DNA of 64,000 bases from Citrobacter amalonaticus Y19 (GTDB lineage Bacteria > Pseudomonadota > Gammaproteobacteria > Enterobacterales > Enterobacteriaceae). The notes beneath the pieces were generated by a model. It was not told where the DNA came from and did not search any database. It was given only the letters and a program-made list of their open reading frames with translations. The stretch spans positions 5,208,001-5,272,000 of the forward strand of contig NZ_CP011132.1 of the NCBI RefSeq assembly GCF_000981805.1, read 5' to 3'. Shown here in pieces: positions 50,060 through 57,885 of this stretch; positions within the stretch are counted from its first letter, which is position 1, and every line of letters begins with the position of its first letter. Position numbers and translations under genes: made by a program.

Positions 50060-52507
50060 ATGAACCTTACACGACGTAACTTTATAAAATATGCCGGCGG
50101 TTCCGCTGGCGCGATGATCATTACCTCGGCAATCCCGATGCCAGCGTGGGCCGCCGACGCGCCGGGTAACGCCATCCTGACCGCGGGTCGTTGGGGGGCG
50201 ATGTACATCGAGGTTAAAGACGGCAAAATTGTGTCGTCTCGCGGCGCGCTGGCGAAAACGATTCCCAACGATCTGCAAACGACCGCACCGGATCAGGCGC
50301 ATACCCCATGCCGTATTCAATCTCCGATGGTACGTAAAGGCTTCCTGAATGCGCCGGGCAAGCCGGACGGCAACCGTGGTAAAGACGAATTCGTCAAAGT
50401 GTCATGGGAAGACGCCATGAAGCTCATCCACGAGCAGCACGCCCGTATCCGTGCCGAGCATGGCCCATCTTCCGTGTTTGCGGGTTCTTATGGCTGGCGC
50501 TCCAGTGGCGTGCTGCACAAAGCTCAGACGCTGCTTCAGCGCTACATGAGCATGGCGGGCGGCTACACCGGGCATACCGGTGACTACTCCACAGGCGCGG
50601 CGCAGGTGATCATGCCGCACGTAGTCGGTTCGGTAGAAGTTTACGAACAACAGACGGCATGGCCGCTGATCCTCGAACATAGTCAGGTAGTGGTCCTGTG
50701 GGGCCTTAACCCGCTGAACACCCTGAAAATTGCCTGGACCAGTACTGATGAGCAAGGCCTGGAGTACTTCAATAAACTGAAAGCCTCCGGCAAAACCGTT
50801 ATCGCCATCGATCCACAGCGTTCAGAAACTATCGATTTCTTCGGTGATAAAGCGCAGTGGATTGCACCGAATATGGGTACCGACGTGGCGATGATGTTGG
50901 GTATTGCGTCCGCGCTGGTCGAAAAAGGGCTGCATGACAAAGCCTTCCTCGATAAATACACCACCGGCTATGGCGAATTTGAAGCTTATCTAACGGGTAA
51001 GAACGACAACACGCCGAAAAATCCAGCCTGGGCCGAGAAGATTTGCGGCGTTCCGGCGAAGCAAATGGAAATCCTCGCGGAAATCTTTGCGAAGAATAAA
51101 ACCATGCTGATGGCGGGCTGGGGGATTCAACGTCAGCAGTACGGTGAACAGCGCCACTGGATGCTGGTTACCCTGGCGGCGATGCTTGGCCAGATTGGTA
51201 CCGAGGGCGGCGGTTTCGGCTTCTCTTACCATTACTCAAACGGCGGCAACCCAACCCGTAGCGGCGGTGTGCTGTCGGCGATTTCTGCGACAATCGCAGG
51301 CGGTTCTTCTGCGGGCAACGACTGGGCGACGTCCGATGCGGTTGCAGCGTTCCCGGTTGCACGTATTGTTGAAGCTCTGGAAAACCCCGGCGGCAAATAT
51401 CAACATAATGGCAAAGAACAAACCTTCCCTGATTTGCGCATGATCTGGTGGGCCGGTGGTGGCAACTTCACTCAGCATCAGGACACAAACCGCCTGGTGA
51501 AAGCCTGGCAAAAACCGGAGCTGGTGGTGATCTCCGAGTGCTACTGGACGGCAGCCGCCAAGCACGCTGATATTGTTCTGCCGATCACCACCTCGTTTGA
51601 ACGTAACGATCTGACCATGACCGGCGACTACAGCAACCAGCATCTGGTGCCGATGAAACAAGCCATCCCACCGCAATTCGAAGCCCGCAACGATTTTGAC
51701 GTATTCGCCGATATGGCTGAGTTGCTCAAGCCAGGCGGTAAAGCCGCTTATACCGAGGGCAAGAGCGAAATGGACTGGCTGCGCGAGTTCTACGACGTGG
51801 CGCAGAAAGGCGCGCGTCAGCAGCGCGTCAATATGCCGCAGTTCACCGCCTTCTGGGACGCGAACAAGCTGATCGAAATGCGTAAGAACCCGAAAGAAGA
51901 AGCGTTTGTGCGCTATGCCGATTTCCGTAAGGACCCGGTGATGAACCCGCTGGGTACGCCGAGCGGTAAAATCGAGATTTACTCGAAAACCATCGAAGGC
52001 TTCAACTATAAGGATTGTCCGGCGCATCCGACCTGGCTGGAACCTGACGAATGGGCTGGTAACGCCAAAGAGGGTGAGCTGCAACTGCTGACCGCGCACC
52101 CGGCGCATCGTTTACACAGCCAGCTTAACTATGCGTCGCTGCGTAAACAGTATGCGGTGGCCAACCGCGAGCCGTTCTACATCCATCCGGAAGACGCGAA
52201 AAAACGCGGCATTGCCGACGGTGATTTGGTGCGCGTCTGGAACGCGCGCGGCCAGGTACTGACCGGCGCGAAAGTGACCGATGGCATCAAGCAGGGCGTG
52301 GTGTGTATTCATGAAGGCGCATGGCCGGATCTGGACTATGCAGGCACCGGGATTTGTAAAAATGGCGGGGCGAACGTGCTCACCAAAGATATTCCGACCT
52401 CAAGTCTGGCGAATGGCTGTTCCGCCAATACCGCACTGGTGATGGCAGAAAAATACACCGGACCGGCGCTGGAACTCACCGCGTTTACGCCACCCATGGG
52501 CGCGTAA
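50060..52507 (+). CDS. torZ: Trimethylamine-N-oxide/S- or N-oxide reductase, TorZ-like molybdoenzyme
   Basis: An 815-aa periplasmic DMSO-reductase-family enzyme. A twin-arginine signal is visible (TRRNFIKYAGG to AWAAD). The molybdopterin-binding region has GSYGWRSSGVLH with the Ser that ligands Mo, and LTAHPAHRLHSQLN near residue 680. Substrates of TorZ are TMAO and biotin sulfoxide or other N- and S-oxides. It starts 27 bp after torY. No TorD chaperone or TorSTR signalling genes are present in the window. Confidence 0.93.
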   Translation: MNLTRRNFIKYAGGSAGAMIITSAIPMPAWAADAPGNAILTAGRWGAMYIEVKDGKIVSSRGALAKTIPNDLQTTAPDQAHTPCRIQSPMVRKGFLNAPGKPDGNRGKDEFVKVSWEDAMKLIHEQHARIRAEHGPSSVFAGSYGWRSSGVLHKAQTLLQRYMSMAGGYTGHTGDYSTGAAQVIMPHVVGSVEVYEQQTAWPLILEHSQVVVLWGLNPLNTLKIAWTSTDEQGLEYFNKLKASGKTVIAIDPQRSETIDFFGDKAQWIAPNMGTDVAMMLGIASALVEKGLHDKAFLDKYTTGYGEFEAYLTGKNDNTPKNPAWAEKICGVPAKQMEILAEIFAKNKTMLMAGWGIQRQQYGEQRHWMLVTLAAMLGQIGTEGGGFGFSYHYSNGGNPTRSGGVLSAISATIAGGSSAGNDWATSDAVAAFPVARIVEALENPGGKYQHNGKEQTFPDLRMIWWAGGGNFTQHQDTNRLVKAWQKPELVVISECYWTAAAKHADIVLPITTSFERNDLTMTGDYSNQHLVPMKQAIPPQFEARNDFDVFADMAELLKPGGKAAYTEGKSEMDWLREFYDVAQKGARQQRVNMPQFTAFWDANKLIEMRKNPKEEAFVRYADFRKDPVMNPLGTPSGKIEIYSKTIEGFNYKDCPAHPTWLEPDEWAGNAKEGELQLLTAHPAHRLHSQLNYASLRKQYAVANREPFYIHPEDAKKRGIADGDLVRVWNARGQVLTGAKVTDGIKQGVVCIHEGAWPDLDYAGTGICKNGGANVLTKDIPTSSLANGCSANTALVMAEKYTGPALELTAFTPPMGA

Positions 52508-52561
52508 CTCACGGTTGTAATACTGGGCGGAAACGGTGATTTTCGTCTCAGGTTGCTGATG

Positions 52562-52590
52562 AACCCCACATTTTTATGTGGGGTTTTTCT
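52562..52590 (+). terminator. Terminator of torYZ
   Basis: AACCCCACAT-TTTT-ATGTGGGGTT hairpin followed by TTTCTTT, 55 bp beyond the torZ stop. Confidence 0.9.
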
Positions 52591-52602
52591 TTGCGGATAA
52601 TA

Positions 52603-53607
52603 TTATTGCGCCAGTGTCGCCACCATCACGGCTTTAATGGTGTGCATCCGGTTCTCGGCCTGGTCGAACACAATGCTGGCCGGGGATTCAAACACCTCAT
52701 CGGTGACTTCCATCCCGCCATGCAGACCAAATTCCTCTGCCATCTTTTTACCGAGCGTGGTCTGGTCGTCATGAAACGCGGGCAGGCAGTGCAGGAACTT
52801 CACCTGTGGATTCCCGGAAAGCGCCATCATCTGGCTGTTGACCTGATAGTCACGCAGCATGGCGATACGCTCCGCCCATTTCTCTTTTGGTTCGCCCATC
52901 GATACCCAGACGTCGGTGTAGATAAAGTCCGCGCCTTTTACGCCAGCCGCGATATCTTCGGTGAGCGTGATGTTGCCGCCGTTTTTCTTCGCCATGGCGC
53001 TACATTCAGCGACCAGCGAGGCGTCTGGCCAGCAGGCTTTTGGCGCTACCAGACGCAGATCCAGCCCGGTGAGTGCGGCGGCTTCCAGCATTGAGTTACC
53101 CATGTTATTGCGCGCATCACCGGCGTAAACCAGCGTCATGTCGTTAAACGCCTTGCCCGGTAAATGTTCCTGCATTGTCAGCAGGTCGGCCAGCAACTGG
53201 GTGGGATGAAACTCATTGGTCAACCCATTCCATACCGGTACACCGGCATAGTCGGCCAGCGTTTCAACCACTTCCTGACCGTAGCCACGATACTGAATGC
53301 CGTCATACATCCTGCCCAGCACGCGCGCGGTGTCCTTAATTGACTCTTTATGCCCAATCTGGCTCCCGCTGGAACCGAGATAAGTGACGCGAGCCCCCTG
53401 GTCGTAAGCGGCAACTTCGAAAGAGCATCGTGTACGGGTCGAGTCTTTTTCGAAGATGAGCGCGATATTTTTTCCTGTAAGCTTTTGTTCTTCTATGCCG
53501 TTTTTCTTATCGGCTTTCAGTTTTGCGGCAAGCTGGATGAGCGCGGTAAGTTCAGCAGAGGTGAAATCGAGTAACTTTAAAAAATGCTTCTGATAAAAAC
53601 CTGACAT
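52603..53607 (-). CDS. argI: Ornithine carbamoyltransferase, anabolic
   Basis: A 334-aa enzyme that converts ornithine and carbamoyl phosphate to citrulline in arginine synthesis. STRTRCSFE (about 56-64) and HCLPAFHD (about 272-279) are intact. ATG 53607 (MSGFYQKHF) follows GGGAGGGAAC. Two ARG boxes immediately upstream show ArgR control and support the anabolic role, unlike the paralogue at 44051-45055. Confidence 0.98.
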   Translation of the reverse strand: MSGFYQKHFLKLLDFTSAELTALIQLAAKLKADKKNGIEEQKLTGKNIALIFEKDSTRTRCSFEVAAYDQGARVTYLGSSGSQIGHKESIKDTARVLGRMYDGIQYRGYGQEVVETLADYAGVPVWNGLTNEFHPTQLLADLLTMQEHLPGKAFNDMTLVYAGDARNNMGNSMLEAAALTGLDLRLVAPKACWPDASLVAECSAMAKKNGGNITLTEDIAAGVKGADFIYTDVWVSMGEPKEKWAERIAMLRDYQVNSQMMALSGNPQVKFLHCLPAFHDDQTTLGKKMAEEFGLHGGMEVTDEVFESPASIVFDQAENRMHTIKAVMVATLAQ

Positions 53608-53635
53608 AGTTCCCTCCCATGGCCAATGCCATTTT

Positions 53636-53674
53636 ATTGAATTAAAATTCAATTTATATGGATGATTATGCATT
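53636..53674. promoter_or_regulatory. Tandem ARG boxes of argI
   Basis: ATTGAATTAAAATTCAAT (53636-53653) matches the ARG consensus wNTGAATwwwwATTCANw at every fixed position. A second box, TGGAT-GATT-ATGCA, is within 53657-53674, 3 bp further on. Paired ARG boxes 2-3 bp apart are the standard ArgR site. Confidence 0.93.
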
Positions 53675-53771
53675 TGCAACCCCGTTTAACAAATCTTTTC
53701 TGGAAAGGTGGAGGCAACGACGGTGGTATGTGACAATAAGAGTATCGGCAGGACATTATGAGGAACGAGCC

Positions 53772-54197
53772 ATGGCAAACCCGGAACAACTGGAAGAGCA
53801 GCGTGAAGAAACGCGCCTGATTATTGAAGAATTACTGGATGATGGCAGCGACCCGGACGCGCTGTATACCATCGAGCACCACCTTTCCGCAGACGATTTC
53901 GAAACCCTGGAAAAAGCTGCGGTTGAAGCGTTTAAGCTTGGCTACGAAGTGACCGAGCCGGAAGAGCTGGAAGTGGAAGAAGGCGACACCGTCATTTGCT
54001 GCGATATCCTCAGTGAATGTGCGCTGAAAGCCGATCTTATCGACGCGCAGGTTGAACAACTGATGAACCTGGCCGAGAAGTATGACGTCGAATACGACGG
54101 CTGGGGCACCTACTTTGAAGATCCGAACGGTGAAGAAGGTGAAGAGGGCGACGACGAAGACTACGTCGACGAAGATGACGACGGCGTGCGTCACTAA
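53772..54197 (+). CDS. rraB: Ribonuclease E inhibitor RraB
   Basis: A 141-aa acidic cytosolic protein that binds RNase E and modulates its activity. The C-terminal Asp/Glu-rich tail (EEGEEGDDEDYVDEDDDGV) is characteristic. ATG 53772 (MANPEQLEEQ) follows AGGAACG; a longer in-frame start would overlap the ARG boxes. It is divergent from argI. Confidence 0.97.
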   Translation: MANPEQLEEQREETRLIIEELLDDGSDPDALYTIEHHLSADDFETLEKAAVEAFKLGYEVTEPEELEVEEGDTVICCDILSECALKADLIDAQVEQLMNLAEKYDVEYDGWGTYFEDPNGEEGEEGDDEDYVDEDDDGVRH

Positions 54198-54215
54198 GAT
54201 CCCCGCGCGTTAAAA

Positions 54216-54245
54216 AGTACGGCAGTTTTCTGCCGTACTCTTTCG
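54216..54245 (+). terminator. Terminator of rraB
   Basis: AGTACGGCAG-TTTT-CTGCCGTACT (10-bp perfect stem) followed by CTTTC. Confidence 0.8.
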
Positions 54246-54256
54246 ACAGGTTACAC

Positions 54257-55021
54257 ATGGACTATCCGCAAATTCTCTCCCCGGTACGCCAGTTTCTGCA
54301 CTGTCCTACCCCGCAGGCCTGGATTGACCAGGCGCGCGATCCGCAAAACCTTCCTCTGCTGCTCACCGATCATCTGATTTGCGAACTTAAGGCGGCGCAA
54401 ACGGCGATGCTGCTGGTGCGTAAGTACGTGGCGGATAAACCGGGTGCGGATGCGCTGCTCGCCTGGCTACAGCCGTATGAAGCCTTTGCCTTCCGGGAAG
54501 GGCCGGAACCGGACTTTGTCGCGCTCCATAAACAGATTGGTAAAAGCGTGATGCCGGAAACGGACGATCCGTGGGGCCGCCAGCTTATCGACAGCATGGT
54601 GCTGTTGATAAAAGAAGAACTGCACCACTTCTGGCAGGTGCGCGAAGCGATGCAGGCCAGAAATATTCCTTACGTGAAGATCACCGCCAGTCGCTACGCA
54701 AAAGGGATGCTGAAAGCGGTGCGTACGCACGAACCGCTGACGCTGATTGATAAGCTGATTTGTGGGGCTTACATCGAAGCACGCTCCTGCGAACGCTTTG
54801 CTGTACTGGCTCCGTTTCTCGATGACGATCTGCAAAAATTTTATCTGTCGCTGTTGCGCTCTGAAGCGCGTCACTTCCAGGACTATCTGGCGCTGGCGCA
54901 ACAGGTCTCGCAAGACGATATTTCTCCCCGCGTCCGTCATTTTGGCGAAGTGGAAGCCGCACTGATTACCTCGCCGGACAACGAGTTTCGCTTTCACAGC
55001 GGTGTCCCCGTCGCCTCTTAA
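54257..55021 (+). CDS. miaE: tRNA-(ms2io6A)37 hydroxylase
   Basis: A 254-aa non-haem diiron monooxygenase that hydroxylates the isopentenyl group of ms2i6A at position 37 of tRNAs reading UNN codons. The two ExxH ligand motifs are visible: KEELHHFW (about residue 118) and SEARHFQDY (about 198). K-12 lacks miaE; Salmonella and Citrobacter have it here. The start is ATG 54257 behind ACAGG. Confidence 0.95.
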   Translation: MDYPQILSPVRQFLHCPTPQAWIDQARDPQNLPLLLTDHLICELKAAQTAMLLVRKYVADKPGADALLAWLQPYEAFAFREGPEPDFVALHKQIGKSVMPETDDPWGRQLIDSMVLLIKEELHHFWQVREAMQARNIPYVKITASRYAKGMLKAVRTHEPLTLIDKLICGAYIEARSCERFAVLAPFLDDDLQKFYLSLLRSEARHFQDYLALAQQVSQDDISPRVRHFGEVEAALITSPDNEFRFHSGVPVAS

Positions 55022-55102
55022 TTTCGGTAGTTCTGCCAGCAGTAAGGTGACATCCCGTCGCGAGCAGTGAAAAATGTGTCCTTTTCAGGGCAAGGAAAAC
55101 CG

Positions 55103-55933
55103 ATGAACTGGACACATGTACTTCTCGCCGGCTACGTCGGCGCGGTTATCGCCGCCGTGATTGGGCTGATGCGTAAAAAAGGCTGGGTGGGAAAAGTCTC
55201 CGGCGCGGTGCTGATGATTGTGGCGATCGTCGCGTGGAATCTCTTTGACGTGCACTACCTGATCCCGCGAGAAAAAGCGGCGTCCGGTCAAACGGAGGAG
55301 CAGAAGTTTGATGCCGCGCTACTGCAAATGCCGACGTTTCAGGTACTGAAAGAACAGGAGCCGACATTCTGGATCCATCTCCGTACGCAGGCGCTGCAAC
55401 TGAAAAATGAAGGCAAAACCGAGCAGCAAATTATCGATACCATTCAACCGCAGGTGCTGCAAATTCAGATGTCGCGTTTACAGCAGGCGCCTGACAGCAA
55501 TGTCGTTGACTACATGAAGATCAATCTCGAACAGATTGCCGCGGTGCAGAAAAAAGGCGACGACGAGTGTTTCCGCTTTCTCTTCCCACAGGTCAAAGGT
55601 GGTATTAACCCGACGCGTTTGATCTCGCAGGATATTCTGAAACGGCGTATGGAGGGCGATGCCACGATGATGCGCGCGGCGTACGGTGTCAATAAACATA
55701 CGGTGACAGACGCTGAGAAACAGCAGGCCATGCAGGATCTGCAAAACGTCGTACCGGTACTGGTGCAGCGCTACGGAGAGGATGTACAGCTTATGGCTGA
55801 GCCGCAGAAGGGGGTTGGGAAAGAGAAGGTTGTCTGCGATCTGGTGCAGGATATGTGGGTGGAAGTGCTGAAATTGCCAGCCGCACAGGCCGCTGGCGTG
55901 ATTCGACTTTCGGTATCGCCTGAGATGCAATGA
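55103..55933 (+). CDS. Conserved hypothetical membrane-anchored protein
   Basis: I do not recognise a functional family. 276 aa: two N-terminal hydrophobic helices (about 3-21 and 30-48, MNWTHVLLAGYVGAVIAAVIG and the region before NLFDVHY), then a soluble domain of about 225 residues rich in Gln, Leu and charged residues. It has a motif KGDDECFRFLFPQ with one Cys and a second Cys in EKVVCDLVQDMW; these could form a disulfide if the domain is periplasmic. ATG 55103 follows AAGGAAAA; an in-frame ATG at 55067 has no clear box. It lies between miaE and yjgM (convergent). Confidence 0.75.
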   Translation: MNWTHVLLAGYVGAVIAAVIGLMRKKGWVGKVSGAVLMIVAIVAWNLFDVHYLIPREKAASGQTEEQKFDAALLQMPTFQVLKEQEPTFWIHLRTQALQLKNEGKTEQQIIDTIQPQVLQIQMSRLQQAPDSNVVDYMKINLEQIAAVQKKGDDECFRFLFPQVKGGINPTRLISQDILKRRMEGDATMMRAAYGVNKHTVTDAEKQQAMQDLQNVVPVLVQRYGEDVQLMAEPQKGVGKEKVVCDLVQDMWVEVLKLPAAQAAGVIRLSVSPEMQ

Positions 55934-55939
55934 CCGGTC

Positions 55940-56443
55940 TTACAGGGGTTTGAGCATGCGCACTTCGCAATCGACGTGCCCGGTGCAGCCCAGCGGTTCG
56001 CTGATATGCTCAAACCCTAAATGTTCGTACAGGCCAATCGCCTCGCGTAAAAAGGCGGTGGTTTCCAGATAGCAGTGTTTAAACCCCTGCGCGCGGGCGT
56101 GGTCCATCGCTATCAGCGCCAGCTTTTTCGCCATGCCTTGTCCGCGTGCCGTGGGCAAAAAGTACATTTTTTGCAGTTCGCAAATATCGGGTTCGCTACA
56201 CGATAAAGGGGCAATTCCGCCGCCACCCACAATTTCCCCATTACGCTCCACCACCCAATACGCATGTCCAGGCTGAGAGTAGAGCTGATACAGTTCGTCC
56301 AGATTCGGATCGGCAACGGTATAGCCTTTGTCAGCGGTGAGACCATATTCGGCGGACACCTGGCGGATAACCGCCGCGATGACAGGATTATCCTGCGCGC
56401 AAAGGGGACGGAGGGTGAGGGGCTGATGTTGTTGATTACTCAT
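55940..56443 (-). CDS. yjgM: GNAT-family N-acetyltransferase YjgM
   Basis: A 167-aa acetyltransferase of the GNAT fold. The acetyl-CoA pyrophosphate loop is PTARGQGMAKKL (about 97-108), and VVERNGEIVGGGGIAPL is the central beta-sheet. The acceptor is unknown. The start is ATG 56443, divergent from yjgN. Confidence 0.93.
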   Translation of the reverse strand: MSNQQHQPLTLRPLCAQDNPVIAAVIRQVSAEYGLTADKGYTVADPNLDELYQLYSQPGHAYWVVERNGEIVGGGGIAPLSCSEPDICELQKMYFLPTARGQGMAKKLALIAMDHARAQGFKHCYLETTAFLREAIGLYEHLGFEHISEPLGCTGHVDCEVRMLKPL

Positions 56444-56622
56444 ATTTTCGTTTAATTAATTCTACATATATATAATTGTAATTGATATCACTGTCTGTGA
56501 AAGCATGCAAGCAGTACGTAAAAAAACAAGCGTTTCTTCACTGGACAGGTTATTCTGCGTTTGCTGATATTGATATTATTTAATGATTTTCATTTTTATA
56601 TTTTGCAAACAAAGGAATTGTT

Positions 56623-57813
56623 ATGGAATCAGTAGTAAAAAACGGGCAGAAGTCTCGTTGGCAGTTTGACTTTCATGGCCGCGCCGGACAATATTTTATA
56701 ATCTGCCTGACTAATGTCATTCTATGTATCATTACTCTTGGTATCTATATGCCGTGGGCGATGGTGCGCAGTCGCCGTTATGTTTATGAAAATATGGAAC
56801 TGAATGGTGCACGGTTTGGTTATCATGCGACAGGGCTGGCAATTTTCTTAAGCTGGTTGTTCCTGGTTTGTGTTTTTATTGTGATCTCTTTCCTGGCATT
56901 CATGCCCGCGCTTGAACTGGTGTTGCTGTTGGTATTTTTCCTGGCATTACCCATCTTTATGGTCAAAAGCATAAAATATAATGCCATGATGACCACGCTG
57001 AATAATGTACGCTTTAACTTTCACAGCTCATTGGGACGCGCATGGTGGATAATGATGGGTTTACCCGTTGTGCTTTATATTCTGCTGACGGTGATCATTC
57101 TCTTAGTGGTGAATATTCCTGGTGATGGCGTTACGGCTATTATTACAAAAGTCCTGTTAGCATTCGTTATTTTCCTGGCGGGTGCCGGCGTTATTGCCGG
57201 TGTCGTGTATGCGAAATGGATTACGCTGCTTGGTGAGGGCGGTCAGTTCGGTATTCATCGTTTCGCTGTCGCTGTAAGCGTAAAACAGTGCATCAAAGTG
57301 TGTTTCCTGTCGATGCTGATCGTTGTGCCTTTTTTGGCGATGATTGCCTGGCTCTTTTCCGGCATTTTCAGCGCCATTATGATGGCCAGCATGATGGGCG
57401 GGATGAGTGAGGAAGCGCAGCTTGCACTGATCCTTGAGAACCAGGGACAAATCATCGCCTGCTACCTGCTCTATTTCGCGGCCATTCTGCTTTCCTCCGG
57501 GTATATGTGGATGGGCTTGCGTAATCATTTCATGAACAATCTGACGCTCGCGAACGGCGGTATCCGTTTTCATTCCGGTATTGCATTTCATGCGCTGGTG
57601 GTGCAGTGGGTGCTGATTGCCGTGGTATCGTCCATTACGCTGGGGCTGGCCTATCCGTTAATGAAGATGCGCTATCTGCGTTTCCTGGCGGCGAATACCT
57701 GGGTTGATGGCGATCTGGATACCCTGGAACTGACTGACCATGATGAACAACCCGAGACAGGGCCGATTGCGGTGCTTTCTCGCGGTATGATGCCGCAGAT
57801 ACCCTTTGTCTGA
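56623..57813 (+). CDS. yjgN: DUF898 family inner-membrane protein YjgN
   Basis: A 396-aa polytopic membrane protein with about eight hydrophobic helices. The repeat-like WQFDFHGRAGQYFIICLTNVILCIITLGIY ... GVVYAKWITL ... RFHSGIAFHALVVQWVLIAVVSSITLGLAYP pattern is DUF898. Its function is not known. AAAGGAAT precedes the ATG. Confidence 0.93.
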   Translation: MESVVKNGQKSRWQFDFHGRAGQYFIICLTNVILCIITLGIYMPWAMVRSRRYVYENMELNGARFGYHATGLAIFLSWLFLVCVFIVISFLAFMPALELVLLLVFFLALPIFMVKSIKYNAMMTTLNNVRFNFHSSLGRAWWIMMGLPVVLYILLTVIILLVVNIPGDGVTAIITKVLLAFVIFLAGAGVIAGVVYAKWITLLGEGGQFGIHRFAVAVSVKQCIKVCFLSMLIVVPFLAMIAWLFSGIFSAIMMASMMGGMSEEAQLALILENQGQIIACYLLYFAAILLSSGYMWMGLRNHFMNNLTLANGGIRFHSGIAFHALVVQWVLIAVVSSITLGLAYPLMKMRYLRFLAANTWVDGDLDTLELTDHDEQPETGPIAVLSRGMMPQIPFV

Positions 57814-57830
57814 TACAAAGAGGCTGACAC

Positions 57831-57860
57831 AATAAGGCCGGAGCATGCTCCGGCCTTATT
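57831..57860. terminator. Bidirectional terminator between yjgN and valS
   Basis: A perfect 30-bp palindrome: AATAAGGCCGGAGCA joined to its reverse complement, with T/A tails on both sides. It separates two convergent genes. Confidence 0.88.
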
Positions 57861-57885
57861 ACATAACTGCCATCCGATTATTCGA

